A stretch of DNA of 7,543 bases from G039029935 sp039029935 (GCA_039029935.1 JBCCFC010000664.1:1-7543), one strand, 5' to 3'. Counted from the stretch's first letter, positions 1 to 5,918 are shown. Numbers and translations: made by a program. Notes: generated by a model from the sequence alone, not told the origin.

Positions 1-28
1 ACCGACGAACCGAATACCGACCTACCTC

Positions 29-69
29 AACATGACCGGCATCTACTCAGATGTCGGTCATGTTTGTTT
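29..69 (+). terminator. Intrinsic terminator upstream of tctA
   Basis: A 16-bp stem (29-44 with 49-64, one G-T pair) closes a four-base loop ACTC and runs into TTTGTTT at 63-69. This is the classic shape of a rho-independent terminator. It lies just before the tctA ribosome binding site, so it probably ends or attenuates transcription of a gene left of the window. In Tct loci that gene is often the periplasmic binding protein tctC, but no part of its coding sequence can be confirmed here. Confidence 0.8.
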
Positions 70-85
70 ATAGCAGGATAACACA

Positions 86-1624
86 ATGTTACAATTTGCC
101 ATTGAAGCACTGACAATTATTTTCCAACCCGCCACGTTGGGGCTGATGTTTTTTGGCATCGGCATCGGCGTCATGGTTGGCATTCTACCCGGACTAGGCG
201 GCACAGTGGGAATGTCGCTGCTGCTGCCCTTTATCTTCGGCATGGATGCGCAGAGTGCCATTCCACTGATGATCGGCATGGCAGCGGTCATCCACACAGC
301 GGACACCTTTCCATCCGTCCTCCTCGGTGTCCCCGGCTCATCCGGCTCACAGGCCACCATCATGGATGGCTATCCACTGGCTCGTCTGGGTCAAGCCGCC
401 CGTGCATTGGGTGCAGCCTTCTTCTCCTCCATGTTTGGCGGACTGATTGGGGCCACGACACTGCTCCTCATTCTGCCCATCGCCCGCCCAATGGTTCTCG
501 CCTTTGGATCACCCGAACTCTTTATGTTGGCCGTGTTGGGTCTCTCGATGGTCGCCATTCTGGCCGGCAAGCGACCCTTACGCGGTCTGATTTCGGGCAT
601 GTTGGGTCTCTTAATCGGCTCCATCGGGGCAGCACCAACCACGCCTTTTTATCGCTACACATTTGACGCACTCTACCTCTACGATGGTATTAAACTGGCG
701 GTGTTGGCGTTAGGATTATTCGCACTACCGGAAATCTTAGACCTGCTGGCATCAGGGACAAGCATTGCGCAGAAAGACAGCGAAGACAAAGCTGTCAGCT
801 CTGCAAGTGGCTGGCTACAGGGCTTGCGCGATGTCATTGCCAATCGCTTTCTTGTGCTGCGTTCAGCCGTCATTGGTGTCATCGTCGGCTTTATTCCAGG
901 GCTAGGCGGCAGTGTCGTCGATTGGATCAGTTACGGTCTGGCTCGCCAAACTGTCCCAAATCCCGACAACTTTGGCAAGGGCGACGTTCGGGGTGTGATC
1001 GCACCCGAAAGCTCGAACAACGCCAAAGAGGGTGGCTCGCTGATTCCAACGCTGCTATTTGGTATTCCGGGTAGTGGCACGACAGCGGTCCTGCTGGGTG
1101 CATTTGTGATTCTGGGGCTGCAACCCGGACCGCGTATGCTCAAAGAGACAGGCGATCTCAACGTCACTATTTTGATCATTATGACACTGGCCGTTGCCAA
1201 CGTATTTGGCGCATTGGCCTGTCTGTTGATGTCGGGCGTTGTCTCCAAGTTAGCCACCATCCGTGCCGCCCGTCTTGCACCGTTCTTGCTGGTCATCATG
1301 TTGGCAGGGGCCTATCAGAGCACACGCAGTTGGGGCGACCTGCTGGCATTCTTGCTCATTGGTCTACTTGGCTGGGTCATGCGCCATCTCAAATATCCAC
1401 TGCCACCGCTCCTCATCGGCTTTGTCCTCTCCGTGGGCGTTGAACGCTATCTGTGGCTCTCGACCACACGTTATGAATGGGAATGGCTCACACGTCCTGG
1501 TGTCCTCATTATTGCGGCCATCACCATTGTACTGACCATTGGCAGTTTCCGAGTCAATCAGCAGACGGCTGCAACCGCTGCCAAATTAAAAGAGGAGGCA
1601 CAAAGTGGCTCGTCATCATCGTGA
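86..1624 (+). CDS. tctA: Tripartite tricarboxylate transporter, large membrane subunit TctA
   Basis: This 512-residue polytopic membrane protein is the large subunit of a TctABC secondary transporter, which takes up tricarboxylates such as citrate or tricarballylate using an ion gradient and a periplasmic binding protein. The family signature PGLGG appears twice, at residues 35-39 and 271-275, one in each half, as expected for the duplicated TctA fold. Long hydrophobic segments fill most of the chain, and length matches the family (about 500). The ATG at 86 has AGGA at 75-78, seven bases upstream. The gene overlaps tctB by 20 bases, so the two are probably translationally coupled. Gene order A then B differs from the C-B-A order of the Salmonella operon. 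Substrate cannot be read from sequence; the tcuA-like gene downstream suggests tricarballylate, citrate or a related acid. Confidence 0.96.
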   Translation: MLQFAIEALTIIFQPATLGLMFFGIGIGVMVGILPGLGGTVGMSLLLPFIFGMDAQSAIPLMIGMAAVIHTADTFPSVLLGVPGSSGSQATIMDGYPLARLGQAARALGAAFFSSMFGGLIGATTLLLILPIARPMVLAFGSPELFMLAVLGLSMVAILAGKRPLRGLISGMLGLLIGSIGAAPTTPFYRYTFDALYLYDGIKLAVLALGLFALPEILDLLASGTSIAQKDSEDKAVSSASGWLQGLRDVIANRFLVLRSAVIGVIVGFIPGLGGSVVDWISYGLARQTVPNPDNFGKGDVRGVIAPESSNNAKEGGSLIPTLLFGIPGSGTTAVLLGAFVILGLQPGPRMLKETGDLNVTILIIMTLAVANVFGALACLLMSGVVSKLATIRAARLAPFLLVIMLAGAYQSTRSWGDLLAFLLIGLLGWVMRHLKYPLPPLLIGFVLSVGVERYLWLSTTRYEWEWLTRPGVLIIAAITIVLTIGSFRVNQQTAATAAKLKEEAQSGSSSS

Positions 1625-2078
1625 ACAGTTCATCTTTTTGGTCCTTGTCCTGCTCCTCTTCCTATGGGCGGGCTGGGACTCACTGGATTTCCCCGATAAA
1701 GCACAGACCTATCCACGCACTGTTGCCTTTGCCGCCGCATTCATCGCCGTTGTTGAGCTAATCGCCTATGGCATTTCGATGCGTTCGCAGACATCTGGCG
1801 CATCCGAAGTAAGCACATTGGGGACACAGTTTGTCAAAATTCTGCCCTATCTCATTTGGATATTGGCGTTTTATGCCACCATTTATGTCATCGGCATCAT
1901 CGCCGCCAGCGGTCTATTTGTCTGTCTCTTCCTCATCCGCGAAGGGAATGTGCCTTGGTATTACGCCATTGGTGCAGGGATTGTGGTGATCTTCTTTTTG
2001 ATCACGATTGAAGATGTGATGAGCTTGAAGTGGCCGCGTAGCTTGATTGATCCGTTGGAATTGTTGGGATTTGGGTAG
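1605..2078 (+). CDS. tctB: Tripartite tricarboxylate transporter, small membrane subunit TctB
   Basis: This 157-residue protein has about four hydrophobic segments: one near residues 9-22, a second around 39-56, and two in the C-terminal half around 80-110 and 120-137. That is the layout and length of TctB, the small, poorly conserved membrane subunit of TTT transporters. It starts at a GTG at 1605 inside the end of tctA. An AGGAGG at 1593-1598, six bases upstream, decides this start. Assignment rests on topology, size and position next to tctA more than on motifs. It is the last + strand gene before the AT-rich accessory block. Confidence 0.92.
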   Translation: MARHHREQFIFLVLVLLLFLWAGWDSLDFPDKAQTYPRTVAFAAAFIAVVELIAYGISMRSQTSGASEVSTLGTQFVKILPYLIWILAFYATIYVIGIIAASGLFVCLFLIREGNVPWYYAIGAGIVVIFFLITIEDVMSLKWPRSLIDPLELLGFG

Positions 2079-2104
2079 GTGAAGTGTATGGTGACATGAT
2101 CGAA

Positions 2105-2157
2105 ACGCGGATACAGACGAACGCGGATAGGGGAAATTTGTCTGCGTTCGTCTGTGT
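2105..2157. repeat. REP-like palindromic intergenic repeat
   Basis: The 9-mer ACGCGGATA occurs at 2105-2113 and 2121-2129. A 15-bp stem follows: ACAGACGAACGCGGA (2113-2127) pairs with TCTGCGTTCGTCTGT (2141-2155) with a single G-T wobble, around a 13-base loop. A further short palindrome, TTCGCTTGCGAA, sits at 2159-2170. There is no T-tract, so this is not a typical intrinsic terminator, although it lies between the convergent genes tctB and the antitoxin-like gene and could slow both transcripts. Similar dispersed ACGCGGAT-type palindromes are, from general knowledge, common between genes in several environmental bacterial genomes. Confidence 0.7.
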
Positions 2158-2205
2158 ATTCGCTTGCGAAAAGATTGAGCCGGAATGTTGGAATGCGTGT
2201 ATGGT

Positions 2206-2424
2206 TTATTGGCGAGGTCTATGCTTTCTTAACTCTTTGATGTCCGTAGCTATTTCGCTAAGACTTGGATTTCCTAGCCATTGGCTACGCTCTTTGGTGT
2301 AATCACCCCACCCTAGCTCACCTTGTTGCAAAAATCGTATCATGCCAATTGCACCTAAATTCTGTGTGAGCAGTTGAAGTCCGGTTCGACGGATTTCATT
2401 CATTGTCATCACTGTTGCATTCAT
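2206..2424 (-). CDS. Small antitoxin-like partner of PIN toxin
   Basis: This 72-residue soluble protein is of a type I recall next to PIN-domain toxin genes in cyanobacteria and Chloroflexota; the recognisable core is GWGDYTKERSQWL around residues 38-50, preceded by GMIRFLQQ. It is probably the antitoxin, but I cannot name the family with certainty. The start is the ATG at 2424, because a perfect AGGAGGT lies on the minus strand at 2437-2431, six bases upstream; a longer version from 2445 would ignore this site. Its ATG overlaps the stop of the PIN gene as ATGA, typical of coupled toxin-antitoxin pairs. The reading frame looks intact although the partner toxin is truncated. Confidence 0.75.
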   Translation of the reverse strand: MNATVMTMNEIRRTGLQLLTQNLGAIGMIRFLQQGELGWGDYTKERSQWLGNPSLSEIATDIKELRKHRPRQ

Positions 2425-2750
2425 TTGAGTACCTCCTGTAACCAATATAGCGGGTTGTCTACCCTAATTTGTATGTCATCTGAGTAGCGTTGCGCACGTT
2501 TCACAAGTTTGTCATCTGTACTGAGAAACACATCCACGTTCGCAGATTGGGCAAATGCCAAATGGAGCGCATCGTAGGTTGTAAAGCCCAGGTTTTGGAA
2601 TATTTCTGCCTGATCAAGTATCTCGTCCGTTAATTCTAGACATTGTGTAGAGCGTGATTCCAATGACCATAACCGTTCTTGGCGTTCTTCATTGGGTGTT
2701 TTGCTGATTTCGTAAGCAACAGCATCGCTTGGCAGAATCATAACGGTCAA
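2421..2750 (-). pseudogene. PIN-domain toxin, 5'-truncated and fused to CD-NTase remnant
   Basis: The C-terminal two thirds of a PIN-domain ribonuclease of the VapC-like toxin class remain. Recognisable parts, counted from the TTG at 2750, are LPSDAVAYEIS (6-16, E14 acidic), TTYDALHLA (57-65, D60) and STDDKL (77-82, D79). The N-terminal strand with the first catalytic aspartate (usually xYLDTNV) is absent, about 40-45 residues of a normal PIN protein. The first few codons are not PIN sequence: in another frame the same bases continue the upstream CD-NTase, so a deletion joined the two genes near 2733-2742. With one of four metal-binding acids missing, nuclease activity is unlikely. The downstream antitoxin-like gene overlaps its stop by four bases. 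Confidence 0.8.
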
Positions 2751-3088
2751 ATTGCTCAGACGGTATTCGAAATAAAATATCCAATATCACTTGGTGGTCT
2801 GATTGCAGTATTTTTCCCATATGATCCGACTAGAAGACTAGAGCTATACACGTAATCTTCGTCAAGTTCAATTTCATCAGCTTCATATGTTCTTATCACT
2901 CGATATTCATACGCTCTAAGGTTATCGTATCGATTTTGTATAGACCTTTGTATGTAGCTTGATGTATAGTAATGTTCGTGAAGTACTCTACGCACACCAT
3001 GATGCTTTGTAATTGCATCTTTGATTTGAGATTCTGTTAATTGAATATTCTTTAAGAATTTATTGAATCGTTGGGCTACAGTTTTCAC
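2734..3088 (-). pseudogene. CD-NTase (SMODS nucleotidyltransferase, CBASS cyclase) N-terminal fragment
   Basis: This is the start of a CD-NTase, the enzyme that makes cyclic oligonucleotide alarms in CBASS anti-phage defence. Translation from GTG 3088 (GGAG five bases upstream) gives 110 residues: FLKNIQLTESQIKDAITKH near 12-30, then GSYGKNTAIRPPSDI at 88-102, the nucleotidyltransferase G-S signature before the metal-binding DxD. The frame then reads DIG and stops at 2756. Removing one G at 2781-2782 restores DIDILF and continues as RIPSEQFDRYDS to about 2734, which fits the SMODS family. Beyond that the sequence belongs to the PIN gene. Family members are about 300 residues, so roughly two thirds is lost. 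About 35 residues between HYYTSS and YSSSLLVGSYG look longer than usual for the family. No CBASS effector is seen. Confidence 0.78.
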
Positions 3089-3119
3089 ATTATCTCCAGA
3101 GGTATTATATTATTTGTCA

Positions 3120-3236
3120 CTATTTTGGTTGACCTAAGTTACAATTGTCCATTTCCTCAAATAAAATCCGTATCAATTTGAGTTTTTCAAAATATGGTAG
3201 TTGACGAGCTAATGGCAGCACTTCAACAAGTGCCAT
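3120..3236 (-). CDS. Small antitoxin-like protein, possibly truncated (38 aa)
   Basis: A 38-codon frame starts at ATG 3236 with AGGAGGG on the minus strand at 3247-3241, a strong ribosome binding site at good distance. The product contains LPLARQLPYFEKLKLIRIL, a helical start resembling the short N-terminal segment (LLP...L...EKLRLIQFL) of small antitoxins that sit before toxin genes in cyanobacteria and Chloroflexota. Those proteins are usually longer (roughly 60-80 residues), so this may be a C-terminally truncated relic. A termination codon is followed 31 bases later by the CD-NTase fragment, with no toxin gene between. Family assignment is by recall and is weak; the ribosome binding site makes translation credible. 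Confidence 0.5.
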   Translation of the reverse strand: MALVEVLPLARQLPYFEKLKLIRILFEEMDNCNLGQPK

Positions 3237-3318
3237 AGAACCCTCCTTGCTGAGTTTCAAACCCAATTAGGTACACTTAGTTATTCACTAAATCATGCGC
3301 AAAAATTTGCATTCTTGC

Positions 3319-3346
3319 TTGCGAATGAATAGTAGTATACCATAAT
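3319..3346 (+). promoter_or_regulatory. Candidate promoter of the UPF0175-HEPN-BolA-like operon
   Basis: TTGCGA (3319-3324) and CATAAT (3341-3346) are spaced by 16 bases, a plausible sigma-70 type promoter. Transcription would begin around 3352-3355, leaving a leader of about 30 bases before the ATG at 3385 and almost none before the alternative ATG at 3361. This supports the 3385 start. Confidence 0.35.
3334..3342 (-). promoter_or_regulatory. Extended -10 promoter for the minus-strand relic operon
   Basis: On the minus strand the bases read TGGTATACT, an extended -10 element with a good TATACT hexamer, about 100 bases upstream of the 38-codon gene. No clear -35 box is seen. It overlaps the predicted + strand promoter, making a divergent control region. 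Confidence 0.35.
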
Positions 3347-3384
3347 CATTAATTATTGATATGCTGGCCTATACAGGAGATGAA

Positions 3385-3579
3385 ATGTTAAAGATGACAT
3401 TAGCCATTAAACTCTATCAAGATAATCAGGTAACGCTGATGCGTGCTGCGGAGATTGCCGAACTAAATTTTTTTGAATTCCAAGATGTACTGAAAGAACG
3501 GGGAATTGCTATCAAGATTGTTGGTGCGACAAAAGAAGAGATTGATGAGGGATTAGCCTTCATTTTTGACGAAGTGTAA
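3385..3579 (+). CDS. UPF0175-family antitoxin-like protein, short N-terminus
   Basis: From ATG 3385 the product has 64 residues. The UPF0175 signature is clear: LAIKLYQDNQVTLMRAAEIA followed by FFEFQDVLKERGI, a short helix-turn-helix-like DNA-binding region. UPF0175 proteins act as antitoxins, usually before a PIN-like DUF3368 toxin. AGGAG at 3375-3379, five bases before 3385, favours this start over ATG 3361, which has no ribosome binding site. Codons before 3385 (AYTGDE) still resemble the family, and full-length members carry about 20 more N-terminal residues, so the gene may have lost its 5' end. It lies 26-38 bases before the HEPN gene, not before a PIN gene, and probably represses or balances that operon. 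Confidence 0.75.
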   Translation: MLKMTLAIKLYQDNQVTLMRAAEIAELNFFEFQDVLKERGIAIKIVGATKEEIDEGLAFIFDEV

Positions 3580-3617
3580 GCACAGTTTAAACAGGAGGTA
3601 TTTCAATTTCAACTCAT

Positions 3618-4049
3618 TTGTACACAGGCATCAGTGAACAAGCCAAAGCCAGCAAACACCGTCTGGATGATGCAAAAGCGTTGTTAGAGAGTAGACGATG
3701 GCGCGGCTCAATGTATATGTCCGGCTATGCAGTAGAATGTCTGCTGAAAACCAAACTCATGCAAATGTATCATTGTCATACGTTGCATGAGCTTGAAGAT
3801 ATATTACAACAACGTGGTATCCTTGTGACACAAGCGACTGTCTTCACCCATCATTTGGAACTTTTATTTCAATTTGCGCGAAGCCTTGACCGTTTGAAAC
3901 AAAATCGCCGCATCTGGAGACAATTTGCAATCGTCAACCGCTGGATGCCAGCATGGCGTTACACCGCAAATTTGGCGAATCAACAAGATGCGGAGGACTT
4001 CATACGCGCAGTTGAGGCTGTAATGGATTGGATTGAGAATAATATATAA
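3618..4049 (+). CDS. HEPN-domain protein
   Basis: This protein of about 143 residues matches HEPN-domain proteins: an N-terminal helix ISEQAKASKHRLDDAKALLE (5-24), the core RWRGSMYMSGYAVECLLKTKL (27-47), then HTLHELEDIL, and a C-terminal segment VNRWMPAWRYTANLAN with conserved W and RY. HEPN proteins often serve as toxin RNases or nucleotidyltransferase partners in toxin-antitoxin and defence modules. I see no obvious Rx4-6H RNase motif, so catalytic activity is uncertain. The start is odd: TTG 3618 lies 18 bases after a perfect AGGAGGT (3593-3599), while an in-frame ATT at 3606 sits six bases after it, which would add four residues. No nucleotidyltransferase partner follows; a BolA-like gene begins 11 bases downstream. 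Confidence 0.78.
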   Translation: MYTGISEQAKASKHRLDDAKALLESRRWRGSMYMSGYAVECLLKTKLMQMYHCHTLHELEDILQQRGILVTQATVFTHHLELLFQFARSLDRLKQNRRIWRQFAIVNRWMPAWRYTANLANQQDAEDFIRAVEAVMDWIENNI

Positions 4050-4060
4050 GAGGTAGAGTG

Positions 4061-4324
4061 ATGCTAAACGAACAAATTAAAAAACGAATTTATGACGTAT
4101 TGAAAAAAGGCTATTTCAATGGTCCCGATGATGCCATTGATTTGTCAGACGGGCCTGCTGATAGCATTCATTTGGTGATTTTTAGCCGAAAATTTGATGG
4201 GAAACGGCTGAAAGAGCGAAATGATTTAATCTGGGATCAGTTGATGAAGTATTTGAACGCAGATGAATGGGGCAAAATAACCTTGTCGATTGGAACCAGT
4301 CCAGAGGAAATCAAAGCAACTTAA
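4061..4324 (+). CDS. BolA-like small protein, partner of the HEPN gene
   Basis: The 87-residue product resembles the BolA fold: after a basic helix (EQIKKRIYDVLKKG), the segment DSIHLVIFSRKFDGKRLKERNDL corresponds to the BolA strand and helix (H-x-V-x-x-S-x-x-F-x-G), followed by ITLSIGTSPEEI, like the HALSIxAKTPEEW end of BolA proteins. The central histidine of that end is not kept. Classical BolA works with monothiol glutaredoxins in iron-sulfur metabolism; here the position right behind a HEPN gene suggests a divergent role, perhaps as a partner or antitoxin. ATG 4061 is preferred over GTG 4058, as GAGGT at 4050-4054 is six bases from it. The tcuA start follows 17 bases after its stop. Confidence 0.6.
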   Translation: MLNEQIKKRIYDVLKKGYFNGPDDAIDLSDGPADSIHLVIFSRKFDGKRLKERNDLIWDQLMKYLNADEWGKITLSIGTSPEEIKAT

Positions 4325-4341
4325 ACAAAGGTGTACAACAC

Positions 4342-5832
4342 ATGTCTGAAAACCAATTTGATGTCATCATCGTCGGCGCAGGCAACGCAGCACTATGCAG
4401 TGCCATCGCCGCCAGCGAACAGGGCGCAAGCGTCCTCGTCCTAGAAAAGGGGCCACAACACAAACGTGGTGGCAATTCCTATTTCACCGATGGGGCAATC
4501 CGCATTGCCTTTAATTCGCTCGATGACCTGCGTGTCATCATCCCACAGATGACAGATGCGCAGGCCGAGAACATCGTCATGCCAGCCTACACAGGCGAGG
4601 ATTACCGTGCTGATTTTCAACGTATCACACAGGGGAAAACCGACACGACGCTGTCCAATATTGTCATTGACAATTCCTACCCGACAATGGTCTGGCTGCA
4701 CCAAAGTCACAACATCCAGTTTGACCTGATTTACGACAACCAATCGTTTGTCAAAGATGGCAAGCATCACTTCTGGGGTGGGCTGTTTCTCAAGAGTGAT
4801 GGGCGTGGCATTGGGCTGGTCAATGGCCTTTTTGCGCGGGCAGCGGAGTTGGGCATTGAGGTCTGGTACGAGGCCGCAGGGACAGAATTGCTGACCGATG
4901 ATGATGGGCGCATCAATGGCATCAATGTGTTGAGAAATGGTGAGCTAGAGACAGTACAGACCAAGGCCGTTGTCCTTGCCTGTGGCAGCTATGAAGGATC
5001 GATGAAAAAGCGCATTGCACAGATGGGTGCGGAGTGGGAGAAGGCGATTCTACGTGGCACGGAGTTCAACACGGGTGATGGCATTGACATGGCAGTGGCG
5101 GTTGGTGCGGTCAAGTACGGTGACTGGCACATGGGGCACGCCATCTCGACTGACGCCAACGCCCCTATCGTGGGTGACTTTGAGCAGCCTGGTGACATCT
5201 TCAAGAAGAGCTCCTATCCGTTGGGATTAATTATCAACAAAGAGGGCAAACGCTTTGTCGATGAAGGAGCCGACTTCCGCAACTACACCTACGCCAAGTA
5301 TGGCCGTGAAGTCCTCAAGCAGACCGATTCGGTGGCCTATCATGTCTTTGATGGCCAAGTTGCCGACCTCCTACGTTCGGAATACCGAGAGGAAATCTGT
5401 ACAAAGCATGAGAGTGACACACTGGAAGGCTTGGTAGACCAGATGGATGTCGATCAGGCGCAGTTTGTGCAGACCATTCACGAGTATAATCTGGCGGTTC
5501 AAGATGGCGACTTCAACCCACAGGTGCTGGACGGTAAAGGAACGGTTGGTCTGGACATCCCCAAGACCAACTGGGCGAACACCATTATGGAGCCACCCTT
5601 CTTGGCGTTCCCTGTCACCTGTGGCCTGACCTTTGCCTTTGGTGGTGTCAAAGTGACGACCGATGCCGAGGTTGTGAATGCGGATGGTGTGCCAATTCCG
5701 GGATTGTTTGCCGCAGGTGAAATGGTTGGTGGGCTGTTCTATCATAACTATCCGGGTGGTTCGGGGCTGGCTTCTGGTGCAGTCTTTGGTAAAATTGCAG
5801 GTGGAGGTGCAGGGCAGTATGTTTTCGCATAG
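4342..5832 (+). CDS. tcuA: FAD-dependent tricarballylate dehydrogenase TcuA-like
   Basis: This 496-residue flavoprotein belongs to the fumarate reductase/succinate dehydrogenase flavoprotein family, closest in pattern to TcuA, which oxidises tricarballylate to cis-aconitate. The Rossmann FAD motif is GAGNAA (12-17) with the ribose-binding E35; RGGNSYFTDGAIR follows, typical of TcuA. The C-terminus has LFAAGEMVGG (455-464) and HNYPGGSGL from H468, the flavin and substrate site. ATG 4342 is chosen because the FAD domain starts directly after it and AAAGGTG lies at 4327-4333; the longer frame from 4267 overlaps the BolA-like gene. With tctAB it forms an uptake-and-oxidation pathway, now separated by the accessory block. 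tcuB, its electron-transfer partner, is not in the window. Exact substrate is inferred from context. Confidence 0.9.
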   Translation: MSENQFDVIIVGAGNAALCSAIAASEQGASVLVLEKGPQHKRGGNSYFTDGAIRIAFNSLDDLRVIIPQMTDAQAENIVMPAYTGEDYRADFQRITQGKTDTTLSNIVIDNSYPTMVWLHQSHNIQFDLIYDNQSFVKDGKHHFWGGLFLKSDGRGIGLVNGLFARAAELGIEVWYEAAGTELLTDDDGRINGINVLRNGELETVQTKAVVLACGSYEGSMKKRIAQMGAEWEKAILRGTEFNTGDGIDMAVAVGAVKYGDWHMGHAISTDANAPIVGDFEQPGDIFKKSSYPLGLIINKEGKRFVDEGADFRNYTYAKYGREVLKQTDSVAYHVFDGQVADLLRSEYREEICTKHESDTLEGLVDQMDVDQAQFVQTIHEYNLAVQDGDFNPQVLDGKGTVGLDIPKTNWANTIMEPPFLAFPVTCGLTFAFGGVKVTTDAEVVNADGVPIPGLFAAGEMVGGLFYHNYPGGSGLASGAVFGKIAGGGAGQYVFA

Positions 5833-5864
5833 CTTGATTTGTTACATTTCACTTGTATGAAAGT

Positions 5865-5893
5865 TTGATAATCGCTCAAATATTTGATAAGAT
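5865..5893 (+). promoter_or_regulatory. Candidate promoter of the m5C methyltransferase
   Basis: TTGATA (5865-5870) and TAAGAT (5888-5893) are separated by exactly 17 bases, a good sigma-70 type promoter in the AT-rich gap between tcuA and the methyltransferase. The start site would be near 5900, giving a leader of about 50 bases. A dyad overlaps this promoter. Confidence 0.55.
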
Positions 5894-5918
5894 AAGGTAT
5901 TATAGAATATCTGAGCGA
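5872..5918. promoter_or_regulatory. 13-bp dyad around the methyltransferase promoter, possible operator
   Basis: TCGCTCAAATATT (5872-5884) is matched in inverted orientation by AATATCTGAGCGA (5906-5918) with one mismatch and a 21-base spacer. The left arm lies between the -35 and -10 boxes and the right arm just beyond the start site, the placement expected of an operator. Restriction-modification genes are often controlled by a C protein or by the methyltransferase itself. A role as an mRNA hairpin is also possible. Confidence 0.45.

Noticed and set aside
58..1535. Several open frames of 60-120 codons antisense to or out of frame with tctA
   Set aside because: They are shadows of a strongly supported membrane protein gene, lack ribosome binding sites and show biased low-complexity composition.
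2084..2302. 72-codon + strand frame after tctB
   Set aside because: It runs through the palindromic repeat and the antisense of the antitoxin-like gene, and has no recognisable protein features.
4441..5830. Many short frames on both strands within tcuA
   Set aside because: They are explained by the tcuA coding sequence and have no supporting starts.
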